DNA of 5,698 nucleotides, from positions 1 through 5,698 of the forward strand of contig JACOZO010000090.1 in the NCBI GenBank assembly GCA_016181325.1. The letters are read 5' to 3'. This DNA comes from Candidatus Woesearchaeota archaeon. Its GTDB lineage: Archaea > Nanobdellota > Nanobdellia > Woesearchaeales > GW2011-AR4. The translations under genes were made by a program, and so were the position numbers. Below the pieces are notes generated by a model. It was not told where the DNA came from. It saw only the letters and a program-made list of their open reading frames with translations, and did not search any database. Numbering within the stretch: position 1 is the first letter of the stretch; every line of letters starts with the position of its first letter. This document shows positions 1 to 4,678 of the stretch, in pieces.

Positions 1-264
1 AATGTCTTCCCCGACAAGCCTGCTTGACTTAAGCTTCAGCAGGATGGCAGCTGCAAGCACCATCTTCCCGCTTATCCTGAAATCGTGCTCCTTGAGCTTC
101 CGCAATGTGCCTATGTACTTATTGGCAATAAGGCTCACGTCAATGCTCCACGGATCCATGTGCTCAGCCTTTACAAGATCATAGAGAATGTGCTGCCATG
201 TGATTTCATCAGTTTTGGAATATATTATTTCAAATATCTTGTCGTGGGCGTCTTGGTGGGGCAT
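1..264 (-). CDS. scpA: Segregation and condensation protein A (ScpA, kleisin), N-terminal part
   Basis: ScpA is the kleisin subunit that bridges the SMC heads in the prokaryotic condensin complex acting in chromosome compaction and segregation. Reading the minus strand from the ATG at 264-262 gives 88 residues with no stop before the window edge, so the C-terminal SMC-binding winged helix is not seen. The family hallmark is the block DPWSIDVSLIANKYIGTLRK at about residues 38-57, followed by a helix ending in ILLKLKSSRL near residues 75-84. This is the usual ScpA N-terminal pattern (DPWxIDv, then A..LL..KS..L). The start is supported by a TATA-like element about 26 nt upstream, which suggests a leaderless transcript. 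ScpB or SMC is not visible here; they could lie beyond position 1. The family call is firm, although no alignment could be run. Confidence 0.9.
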   Translation of the reverse strand, partial: MPHQDAHDKIFEIIYSKTDEITWQHILYDLVKAEHMDPWSIDVSLIANKYIGTLRKLKEHDFRISGKMVLAAAILLKLKSSRLVGEDI

Positions 265-285
265 TGCTGGATTTTAGCATCACGA

Positions 286-297
286 GAATATTTAATT
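286..297 (-). promoter_or_regulatory. TATA-like promoter element for scpA
   Basis: On the minus strand this reads AATTAAATATTC, centred about 26 nt before the scpA ATG. Archaeal transcription usually starts about 25 nt downstream of the TATA centre, so the transcript would begin at or next to the start codon (leaderless). No Shine-Dalgarno match is seen between the box and the ATG, which agrees with that reading. Confidence 0.45.
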
Positions 298-395
298 ATT
301 TGCCTTTTTAGGCCGGCAGTCCCATATACACTTAAGCAGTGCCTGGCAGCATAGAGGATTAACTGATTTATTTTCAATATAGAAAGTTATTATAA

Positions 396-506
396 TTATA
401 GATGATACATATTATTAGATACATCTGGAATCAAATGCGCATCTTTAATATCCCATGAGATTTCCGTCAGCATATCATATATAGTATGCCACCACTCCAA
501 TCCCAT
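396..506 (-). CDS. Doubtful small ORF, 36 residues, unknown
   Basis: A minus-strand open frame from the ATG at 506-504 to the TAA at 398-396 encodes 36 residues beginning MGLEWWHTIYDM and continuing with a Trp/Asp/Ile-containing segment. The composition (three Trp, mixed charges, no low complexity) looks more protein-like than random AT-rich spacer. I do not recognise it, and there is no clear Shine-Dalgarno site or TATA box for it. It lies alone in the 265-585 spacer between the divergent scpA and surface-protein genes. It could be a real microprotein, the tail of a decayed gene, or chance. Confidence 0.2.
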   Translation of the reverse strand: MGLEWWHTIYDMLTEISWDIKDAHLIPDVSNNMYHL

Positions 507-539
507 TAAACTCTTTTACCATTGCATAATAGCAAAAGC

Positions 540-547
540 TTTATATA
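540..547 (+). promoter_or_regulatory. TATA box for the surface-protein gene
   Basis: TTTATATA at 540-547 is a near-consensus archaeal TATA box, preceded by an A-rich BRE-like stretch (AGCAAAAGC). The expected start of transcription is near 568-572, giving a leader of about 15 nt that holds the Shine-Dalgarno site. A good promoter here supports 586, rather than an internal ATG, as the gene's original start. Confidence 0.6.
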
Positions 548-570
548 CTAGTACTTATTTTCATGCTCTT

Positions 571-577
571 AGGGTGG
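571..577 (+). promoter_or_regulatory. Ribosome binding site that sets the start at 586
   Basis: AGGGTGG lies 8 nt before the ATG at 586-588 and contains the GGTG core complementary to the 16S rRNA 3' end. Together with the TATA box at 540-547 it marks 586 as the intended start, although that frame closes after 15 codons. Confidence 0.5.
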
Positions 578-585
578 TTAAAATC

Positions 586-633
586 ATGAACATAAAACAA
601 CTTTTAATCGGAACAATATTGTTTACCTTGTAA
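586..633 (+). other. Orphaned signal-peptide fragment, 15 codons
   Basis: ATG at 586 encodes MNIKQLLIGTILFTL and then TAA at 631-633. A short basic start followed by a hydrophobic run is the beginning of a Sec signal peptide, but the end of the hydrophobic core and a cleavage site are missing. The body of the surface protein resumes at 630 one frame back. This pattern fits a small deletion (not a multiple of 3) across the signal-peptide end better than a single-base slip, because moving the shift earlier would destroy the hydrophobic run. Confidence 0.6.
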
Positions 634-1643
634 TCAATGATATAGATGTAAAGGTAGGCAGCAAGAGCTCCAACAACCTTAAATCTGGAGACTCAATCAA
701 CAAGGATGCCGAGCCTGAAGATACAATAGAATTCGATGTTGAATTCCTTAATAATTTTACCCAGTCAAGCGATCCTGAGATAGAGGATATCGAGATGACT
801 GTCACAATAGAAGGCGTTGACGGCGAAGACAACGACGACATGGAAGAGCAGGCATCAGAATTTGACCTGAGCCCGACCAGGAAGAAGTCAAGGACAGTGA
901 GGTTCAAGCTTCCCCTTGAGATAGAATCACAGTCTTACAGCGTCAAGATTGAAGCTGAAGGCACTGACACTAACAATACAAAGCATATTGCAACAGCAAC
1001 TCTTTCATTTGACGTTGACAAGGAAAGGGACCTGCTTAAGGTCTACAGAAACCAGATAAGCCCAAGCGAGGTATCATGCAACAGGAAGGGCGTCTCGCAC
1101 ACATTAGGAATCATAAACATCGGAGAGGATGAGCAGGAAAACGTGATTGTGAGCGTCACAAACTCAGATCTTGGGATCAATTTCCAGGAAACTGTGACAG
1201 AGATCACATCAGACACTTTTGATGATGAAAGCAAGTACCTTAAGACACTGAGCTACGACCTGCCTGCTGACCTTGAATCAGGCAATTATCCGGTCAATAT
1301 CAAGGCATCATACGGAAGCAAGACAGAGATTGCAACAGCAAATCTTCTTGTGAATGAGTGCGTTCAAAAACAGGCTCCAAAGCAGGAAATAGTGGAGCAG
1401 GCTCCAAAGCAGGAAGAGCCTGAAAATGAGTTTGTAGAGGTAATAACCCCTACTGTTCCAGTGATACTGCCTCCTGCAGTGACTCAGCCAATACAGACAA
1501 CACCTGCTGCTCCGGCAGAGGAAGAGGCCACATCAGAGGGGGTAATGAGCAACAGGCTTGTGCTTGGCTCAATAATCGCTGTTGAGGCAATAGCTGTACT
1601 GGCAGGGATTGCACTGGTAATACACCTTGCAAGAAGGAAGTAA
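586..1643 (+). CDS. Secreted Ig-fold surface protein with C-terminal TM anchor; signal peptide out of frame
   Basis: This is probably an S-layer-like or other cell-surface protein, anchored by its C-terminus and facing outward. No enzymatic motif is seen. The longest ATG-started frame is 795-1643 (282 residues), but that frame is open from 582 and protein-like from about 630, so 795 falls inside a beta-rich domain. In 282-residue numbering, domain one ends near 85. Domain two spans about 88-189 and is bracketed by Cys95 and Cys189, a possible disulfide. Residues 190-250 form a Pro/Gln/Glu/Thr-rich linker with a 9-residue repeat (QAPKQExxE). Residues 254-279 are one hydrophobic helix followed by ARRK. 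Promoter, ribosome site and a hydrophobic leader start at 586 in another frame. The architecture resembles archaeal COG1361-type surface proteins. The family is inferred; the secreted and anchored design is visible. Confidence 0.7.
1371..1424 (+). repeat. 27-bp in-frame tandem repeat in the linker
   Basis: Two 27-bp units at 1371-1397 and 1398-1424 share their first 18 bases exactly (start CAGGCTCCAAAGCAGGAA) and encode QAPKQEIVE and QAPKQEEPE. The period is a multiple of 3, so the repeat lengthens the extracellular linker without changing frame. Confidence 0.85.
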
Positions 1644-1676
1644 AAGCAATTTTTGCTTTTAATTTATTTTTATTTT
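1642..1676 (+). terminator. Hairpin plus T-rich terminator after the surface gene
   Basis: AAAAGCAA (1642-1649) pairs with TTGCTTTT (1653-1660) around a 3-nt loop, and is followed by a T-rich tract to 1676. The stem overlaps the TAA stop. Archaeal termination relies mainly on the T tract, so the hairpin may be secondary. It suggests the downstream regulator is transcribed separately. Confidence 0.5.
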
Positions 1677-1679
1677 AAC

Positions 1680-1687
1680 TTATATTT
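1680..1687 (+). promoter_or_regulatory. TATA-like box for the TrmB-family gene
   Basis: TTATATTT centred about 22 nt before the ATG at 1706 predicts transcription starting at or beside the start codon (leaderless). Only a weak GTGA lies 5 nt upstream of the ATG, so a conventional ribosome binding site is doubtful. Confidence 0.45.
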
Positions 1688-1705
1688 TGAACATTCTGTG
1701 AAAAA

Positions 1706-2476
1706 ATGGTCTTGAAGAAAGAAGTGTTGTCGGACATAAAGAAGCATTTCAGGCTTAATATCTATGAAGTGAAGATATGGACTGCGCTGCTTTCCAAGGG
1801 AGTTTCCTCGGCAGGCGAGCTTGCAGACATTTCCGGCGTGCCAAGATCAAGATGCTATGACGTTCTTGAAAGCCTTGAAAAGAAGGGCTTTGTCCTTATG
1901 AAGGTAGGCAAGCCTATTGAGTACATGGCATTGAGCCCCGAAGTAATCCTTGAAAGGGTAAAGCAGGGCATAAAGCAGCATGCTGACACGGTAGTGGAGC
2001 ATATGCAGAGTGTAAGGGAAACTGACGAATTCAGGGAGCTGGAGCTGCTTTACAAGAGCGGAGTGCAGCACATTGACATCTCAAGCCTTTCAAGGTCGAT
2101 CGTTGGGGCGACAGGCGTAAACAGGAAGATAAAGGAGATGATAGGCTCTGCAAAGAGCAGTGTCACAATAGTCACAAACAGCAGGGGCCTTGAGAGGATG
2201 GCAAAGCTGGTGAAGAACAGCCTTGAAAGCCTGGCAAAGAGAAGCGTGAAGGTAAGGATATGCGCCCCTTATGACAAGATGATACTGAAGAAGCTTAATG
2301 GCGTCCAGTTCACTGATCATCATACTGATACGCAATTCATAAGCGTGGATGACAACCAGCTATTGTTCATGATAACTCCTGATTCCGTAGTTGCAGATTA
2401 TGAAGTCGGAGTGTGGATAGAGAGCAGGTTCTTTGTAAGCGCAGTGAACATGCTTTTTGAGGCTGGGATTAAGTAA
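1706..2476 (+). CDS. TrmB-family transcriptional regulator, short form
   Basis: This is a DNA-binding regulator of the archaeal TrmB type. TrmB proteins control sugar-uptake and central-carbon genes in some archaea, but the ligand here cannot be read from sequence. Residues 14-85 form a winged helix-turn-helix. The recognition region is near SGVPRSRCYDVLESLEKKGF (43-62), with a wing at 63-76 carrying KVGKPIEY. Residues 80-112 are helical and charged, suiting the dimer linker. Residues 130-256 resemble the PLD-like fold of TrmB C-terminal domains, with SAKSSVTIVTNSRGLERM (148-165), VKVRICAPYD (181-190) and a closing strand region FISVDDNQLLFMI. At 256 residues it lacks the extra sugar-binding domain of full-length TrmB (about 340). 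It follows the surface-protein gene by 62 nt but has its own promoter, so co-regulation is only a guess. Confidence 0.85.
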   Translation: MVLKKEVLSDIKKHFRLNIYEVKIWTALLSKGVSSAGELADISGVPRSRCYDVLESLEKKGFVLMKVGKPIEYMALSPEVILERVKQGIKQHADTVVEHMQSVRETDEFRELELLYKSGVQHIDISSLSRSIVGATGVNRKIKEMIGSAKSSVTIVTNSRGLERMAKLVKNSLESLAKRSVKVRICAPYDKMILKKLNGVQFTDHHTDTQFISVDDNQLLFMITPDSVVADYEVGVWIESRFFVSAVNMLFEAGIK

Positions 2477-2563
2477 GTTTATTTGGGATTTCTTTAACTG
2501 GCGTAGTTTGAAGATAGATTAAGCAATACGACTATTGATAAAAATTGATGGTTGAAAATTAGC

Positions 2564-2971
2564 CTATATCGCCAATTCTAAAAAATCTTTTGGATTGAGT
2601 ATTTTTATTTTCATGAATTCCTTCATTTTTAGAAGATGATTATCGCCAGTGACAATGTAATTTGCCTTGCCTGACAAGGCGCATTCTAAAACCATGTCAT
2701 CCTTTGGGTCGTCCTTCACTTCCTGGATTTTAAGTTTAGGCCTTATGATATCGGAGTAATTCGCCACCAATGCAATCTGCCTCTGAACAAATTCTTCCGG
2801 CTGCTTAAAGTCATCCTTTAATACCTTCACAAGCTCAAACAGCATAGCAGGGCTTGTAAAATTATGGATCTTTTGCCCGATTGCCAAATCAACTACCTTG
2901 TGAGGGTTGCCTTTCTCCCAGAATATGGAAGAAACTACCACATTGCTGTCAAGGACAACCGGCTTATGCAC
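2564..2971 (-). CDS. PIN-domain toxin (COG1569-like, VapC-type)
   Basis: PIN-domain toxins are Mg2+-dependent ribonucleases that block translation until bound by their antitoxin. This 135-residue protein has the expected acidic residues: Asp8 in VVLDSNVVVS, Glu46 in LFELVKVL, Asp91/Asp92 in DDPKDDMVLECA and Asp110 in IVTGDNHLL. The DPxDD..LECA and VTGD signatures match the COG1569 group better than classical VapC. Translation starts at GTG (2971-2969), placed 6 nt after a GAGGAG Shine-Dalgarno site that lies inside the antitoxin gene. The start overlaps the antitoxin stop by 8 nt, the usual coupling that makes antitoxin first. All catalytic residues are present, so it is probably active. The RNA target is unknown. 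It converges with the TrmB-like gene, and the 87-nt gap between them holds nothing I can name. Confidence 0.87.
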   Translation of the reverse strand: MHKPVVLDSNVVVSSIFWEKGNPHKVVDLAIGQKIHNFTSPAMLFELVKVLKDDFKQPEEFVQRQIALVANYSDIIRPKLKIQEVKDDPKDDMVLECALSGKANYIVTGDNHLLKMKEFMKIKILNPKDFLELAI

Positions 2972-3233
2972 TTTTTACTCCTCTTCCCTGATGTATTATC
3001 CTCATTACGTCTTCTTCGCTCTTTATCCCTTTATTCTTGGCCCACCGGCTGCCCCATTTGGCAAGCTGCTCAAATTCCCTTTTCACATCAGGTATGCTCA
3101 CTTTCTTTAACAGCACAAAGTCATTCATTTTCGTGACCAGCACAGACGTGCCGGTAATCAGCCCCAGATCTTTCCTTATATCCTGAGGTATTACAACCTG
3201 CCCTTTTGTTGATACTTTAGTTATTTCAATCAT
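2964..3233 (-). CDS. AbrB/SpoVT-type antitoxin of the PIN toxin
   Basis: This is the DNA-binding antitoxin that should bind and silence the PIN protein encoded just downstream and repress its own promoter. The 89-residue product has a swapped-hairpin AbrB domain at 1-45: MIEITKVSTKGQVVIPQDIR is the standard STKGQVvIP..iR motif, followed by LGLITGTSVLVTK. Residues 46-89 are charged (KREFEQLAKWGSRWAKNKG) and would be the toxin-wrapping tail. I chose the ATG at 3233-3231 rather than the GTG at 3242-3240, because that GTG sits inside a good GGTGA Shine-Dalgarno site 5 nt before the ATG, and AbrB domains normally begin right before this strand. The first base of the toxin start codon lies before this gene's stop (8-nt overlap). 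Confidence 0.88.
   Translation of the reverse strand: MIEITKVSTKGQVVIPQDIRKDLGLITGTSVLVTKMNDFVLLKKVSIPDVKREFEQLAKWGSRWAKNKGIKSEEDVMRIIHQGRGVKSA
2978..2983 (-). promoter_or_regulatory. Shine-Dalgarno site that fixes the toxin GTG start
   Basis: GAGGAG on the minus strand lies 6 nt before GTG 2971-2969. It is embedded in the last codons of the antitoxin, which supports coupled translation of antitoxin and toxin. Confidence 0.6.
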
Positions 3234-3238
3234 GTTGT

Positions 3239-3245
3239 TCACCAG
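3239..3245 (-). promoter_or_regulatory. Shine-Dalgarno site that decides the antitoxin start
   Basis: CTGGTGA on the minus strand contains the full GGTGA core, 5 nt before ATG 3233-3231. The upstream in-frame GTG (3242-3240) falls inside this element, so it is unlikely to be the start. Confidence 0.65.
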
Positions 3246-3266
3246 TTGGAATGTAATACTTTCTTA

Positions 3267-3274
3267 CTTATAAG
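3267..3274 (-). promoter_or_regulatory. TATA box of the antitoxin-toxin operon
   Basis: CTTATAAG, a perfect palindrome, is preceded on the minus strand by an A-rich BRE-like AGAAAAGC. It predicts transcription from about 3245-3248, just ahead of the Shine-Dalgarno site. AbrB antitoxins normally bind near their own promoter, but no clear operator beyond this palindrome is visible. Confidence 0.5.
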
Positions 3275-3543
3275 CTTTTCTGTCAATACTGTTGGCTGGG
3301 GCAAGCCTTTCAGATGCAAATGACGGGATTCGCAGGCTGACGGCAAAGAACATGGGATTGTGCAGGAAAGGAAGGTTAAGGGTTATAATCCTGATGGGCA
3401 GTGCTAGTGGGTGGCGGTAGGGAAATCATGGAAGATGGTTTTTTTATGAAAAGGACTTTACGTGCCAGAACTTTACGTACGATTAATTACAAATTTCATT
3501 AAAATTAGTAATGTAATAGCATCTCTCAAAAATAATGGAACTT
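3275..3543. other. Intergenic region with orphan GC-richer segment
   Basis: No convincing gene is present. The stretch 3274-3420 is richer in G+C than the following AT-rich DNA and is open on both strands for about 49 codons, without a convincing start on either. The plus-strand frame (ending TAG 3418-3420) contains LSDANDGIRRLTAKNMGL. This may be the remnant of a decayed gene. From about 3420 the sequence turns AT-rich and holds a 9-bp direct repeat. Confidence 0.4.
3455..3478. repeat. 9-bp direct repeat ACTTTACGT, 15-bp period
   Basis: ACTTTACGT occurs at 3455-3463 and 3470-3478. The second copy runs into TTACGTAC, which holds the palindrome GTAC. Two short repeats with a 1.5-turn period could be an operator, but they could also be chance. 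They lie where the composition changes to AT-rich DNA. Confidence 0.5.
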
Positions 3544-3598
3544 TTACAGCAAGAATTGATAACATTTACCGACTATACACTCAAAAGAAAAAGTTCCA
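3536..3598 (-). terminator. 10-bp inverted repeat across the end of the small membrane-protein gene
   Basis: TGGAACTTTT (3536-3545) and AAAAGTTCCA (3589-3598) are perfect inverted copies, 43 nt apart. They include the last codons and stop of the minus-strand gene. Downstream on that strand comes ATTATTTTTG, so this could be a long-loop terminator. The long loop makes it weak as a hairpin, and it may instead be an inverted-repeat relic. Confidence 0.3.
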
Positions 3599-3900
3599 AA
3601 ATTGAGGAGATTGGTTGTCCAAAAACGAGTACGTTGCTTTAGTGCTTGTAATTTTATATCTTTTATATTTTCCGAAGTATACAGATATGGAATGCTTCTA
3701 AAAGGATTGACATTACCTGGACCTAAATAGCCTATAGAAGTTAAGTACGCCCATTTTTTATAGTGTTTATCATGAAGATATTCCATTAATAAAGAACTTT
3801 TATGCATAACTAAAATTGTTAGAATCATTGTTGGAACAAAAATTATTACAGACAATCCAAAAGATATTATTAAAACCAAAAATGCTATCGATGAGTTCAT
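3544..3900 (-). CDS. Small membrane protein, 118 residues, unknown function
   Basis: I do not recognise this with certainty. Residues 5-33 form one strong hydrophobic helix (FLVLIISFGLSVIIF onward). A cytoplasm-like segment follows with HDKHYKKWAYLTSIGYLG (44-61), NPFRSIPYLYTSENIKD and LKQRTRFW. This pattern of helix, W..L.s.g, N..r.i.yl.s, then L..R.R resembles small UspB-like bacterial membrane proteins with a second C-terminal helix. Here the C-terminus (NFGTFSFECIVGKCYQFLL) is only weakly hydrophobic; another frame reads LELFLLSV there, so a late frameshift is possible. The ATG overlaps the stop of the upstream small ORF as ATGA, and there is no Shine-Dalgarno site, so translation is probably coupled. 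The DNA is markedly AT-rich compared with its neighbours, suggesting acquisition from elsewhere. Confidence 0.6.
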   Translation of the reverse strand: MNSSIAFLVLIISFGLSVIIFVPTMILTILVMHKSSLLMEYLHDKHYKKWAYLTSIGYLGPGNVNPFRSIPYLYTSENIKDIKLQALKQRTRFWTTNLLNFGTFSFECIVGKCYQFLL

Positions 3901-4096
3901 TTTTTACTAGATTTTGGTTTAGGTTTAAAAAAGCTTACGATTTTTGAAACCGTAGATTTAACTTTGTTCGCAGCTTTTGAAACTGTGGATAAATTTGAAG
4001 AAATCGGTTTAGGTATTGAGGGAAGAGTTAATTTTGGTATGTTGATCTTTGATTCATTTTCAGATTCTATAGCTTTAATCAGTTATATCCAAACAT
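3897..4096 (-). pseudogene. Small Lys/Ser/Pro-rich amphipathic peptide gene, start out of frame
   Basis: The minus-strand frame from 4082 to the TGA at 3899-3897 encodes 61 residues with no usable start codon after the TAA at 4085-4083. One added A in TATAAC (4082-4087) would connect it to the ATG at 4096-4094 and give a 66-residue protein starting MFGYKLIKAIES. The sequence is cationic and low in aromatics: a Pro/Ile/Leu segment (INIPKLTLPSIPKPISS), then two 11-residue units, STVSKAANKVK and STVSKIVSFFK, then KPKPKSSKK. An 11-residue period suits an amphipathic helix lying on a membrane. Its stop overlaps the start of the membrane protein (ATGA), so the two were one operon. Function is unknown. 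The upstream loss could be a one-base error, a true mutation, or truncation by recombination next to doxX. Confidence 0.5.
3942..3994 (-). repeat. Diverged 33-bp repeat encoding an 11-residue unit
   Basis: TTTTGAAAC occurs at 3942-3950 and 3975-3983, each within a longer similar block, 33 bp apart. It encodes STVSK at the start of two 11-residue units. It is in frame and therefore a protein repeat rather than a DNA element. Confidence 0.6.
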
Positions 4097-4103
4097 TGCG
4101 GAA

Positions 4104-4553
4104 TCAGATCCGGGTTTCAGCTACGCTGACTTCAAAAGAATAAAAACCTAATCTTTTCCCGCCGCATACGCTCCAGGCCGTGTAAGGAACAAATTTACCA
4201 ACCCTGCAATCGCAACCAGATGGAACAGGAAAGTTGTCGGATTCTGCTTGATTGAAGGCAAATAGACTGCGACAGCCGCAAGGCAAATAGACTGCGACAG
4301 CCGCTACTCCCATGATAACAACCAATGGCCAAACAGCGTATTTAAGCTTATAGCCCGCTATCAGTGCTGCGCCACAGACAAGCTCTGAGATTATGACAAT
4401 CCATCCGAAAATAGGGGCAATCGGGAAGCCGATTTTTCCAACAAGCCCTATGATCCCGGCAGGATTCATCAGCTTTGTGATTCCCGGAACTATGAACAGC
4501 AGGCCAAGAAAAACCCTCAATATCGCCGGACCGTATCTGCTATTTTTTGCCAT
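4104..4553 (-). CDS. DoxX-family membrane protein, frameshifted by a 25-bp duplication
   Basis: DoxX-family proteins are four-helix membrane proteins linked to redox and thiosulfate-quinone systems in some organisms; most members have no assigned role. The start ATG 4553-4551 has GGGGTGA 6 nt upstream; a TTG just before it is less likely. Residues 1-91 are typical: helix one with FLGLLFIVPGITKLMNPAG, then GFPIAPIFGWIVIISELVCG and GAALIAGYKL, then a third helix ending AVAVYLP. The remaining 58 residues are polar and unlike the family. A perfect 25-bp tandem duplication at 4255-4304 causes this. Removing one copy restores SIKQNPTTFLFHLVAIAG, LVNLFLTRPG and a stop at 4150-4148, a 126-residue protein of normal length with its fourth helix. 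The product as written is probably non-functional. Confidence 0.85.
   Translation of the reverse strand: MAKNSRYGPAILRVFLGLLFIVPGITKLMNPAGIIGLVGKIGFPIAPIFGWIVIISELVCGAALIAGYKLKYAVWPLVVIMGVAAVAVYLPCGCRSLFAFNQAESDNFPVPSGCDCRVGKFVPYTAWSVCGGKRLGFYSFEVSVAETRI
4255..4304. repeat. Perfect 25-bp tandem duplication within doxX
   Basis: The unit beginning AAGGCAAATAGACTGCGACA is present at 4255-4279 and again at 4280-4304 with no mismatch. Its period is not a multiple of 3, so it shifts the doxX frame. Perfect identity indicates a recent event or an assembly artefact. Confidence 0.97.
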
Positions 4554-4559
4554 CAAAAG

Positions 4560-4566
4560 TCACCCC
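4560..4566 (-). promoter_or_regulatory. Shine-Dalgarno site of doxX
   Basis: GGGGTGA on the minus strand lies 6 nt before ATG 4553-4551. It favours that ATG over the adjacent TTG (4556-4554), which would leave only 3 nt of spacing. Confidence 0.6.
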
Positions 4567-4604
4567 GTCAAATTGTGTTGATTTATTGCATATTGATTAT
4601 ATCT

Positions 4605-4612
4605 TATTTAAA
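4605..4612 (-). promoter_or_regulatory. TATA box of doxX in the divergent spacer
   Basis: TTTAAATA on the minus strand, about 55 nt before the ATG, predicts a leader of about 30 nt containing the GGGGTGA site. It shares the 125-nt spacer with the promoter of the divergent oxygenase genes. Confidence 0.4.
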
Positions 4613-4642
4613 TTTATTGGTGGAATTCCGATGTTTAAAATC

Positions 4643-4657
4643 TAAAAATATTAATAT
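4643..4657 (+). promoter_or_regulatory. TATA-like region for the oxygenase pair
   Basis: TAAAAATATTAATAT is centred about 29 nt before ATG 4679. No Shine-Dalgarno site precedes that ATG, only an A-rich run, so the transcript is probably leaderless or nearly so. Confidence 0.4.
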
Positions 4658-4678
4658 CCAATCAAAATATGCCAAAAA

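Noticed and set aside
301..330. Short GC-rich hairpin (GCCTTTTTAGGC) upstream of scpA as a riboswitch or RNA gene
   Set aside because: The stem is only about 4 bp, lies upstream of the predicted transcription start, and shows no recognisable RNA-family pattern.
2..354. Plus-strand open frames at 2-184 and 85-354
   Set aside because: They are antisense shadows of scpA, whose minus-strand frame carries clear family motifs.
795..797. ATG 795 as the true start of the surface protein
   Set aside because: The same frame is protein-like upstream to about 630, the ATG falls within a beta-rich domain, and the promoter, ribosome site and signal-peptide fragment all point to 586.
3240..3242. GTG as start of the AbrB antitoxin
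   Set aside because: It sits inside the GGTGA Shine-Dalgarno site that serves the ATG 9 nt downstream.
3274..3420. Minus-strand frame containing MFFAVSLRIPSFASERLAPA as a gene
   Set aside because: It would run through the antitoxin promoter, has no ribosome binding site, and could equally be a shadow of the plus-strand relic.
4255..4304. CRISPR-like or regulatory repeat
   Set aside because: There are only two directly abutting copies with no spacer, and removing one restores the doxX frame, so it is a tandem duplication within a gene.
4393..4581. Plus-strand 62-codon frame
   Set aside because: It lies antisense to the well-matched N-terminal part of the DoxX protein and has no protein-family features.
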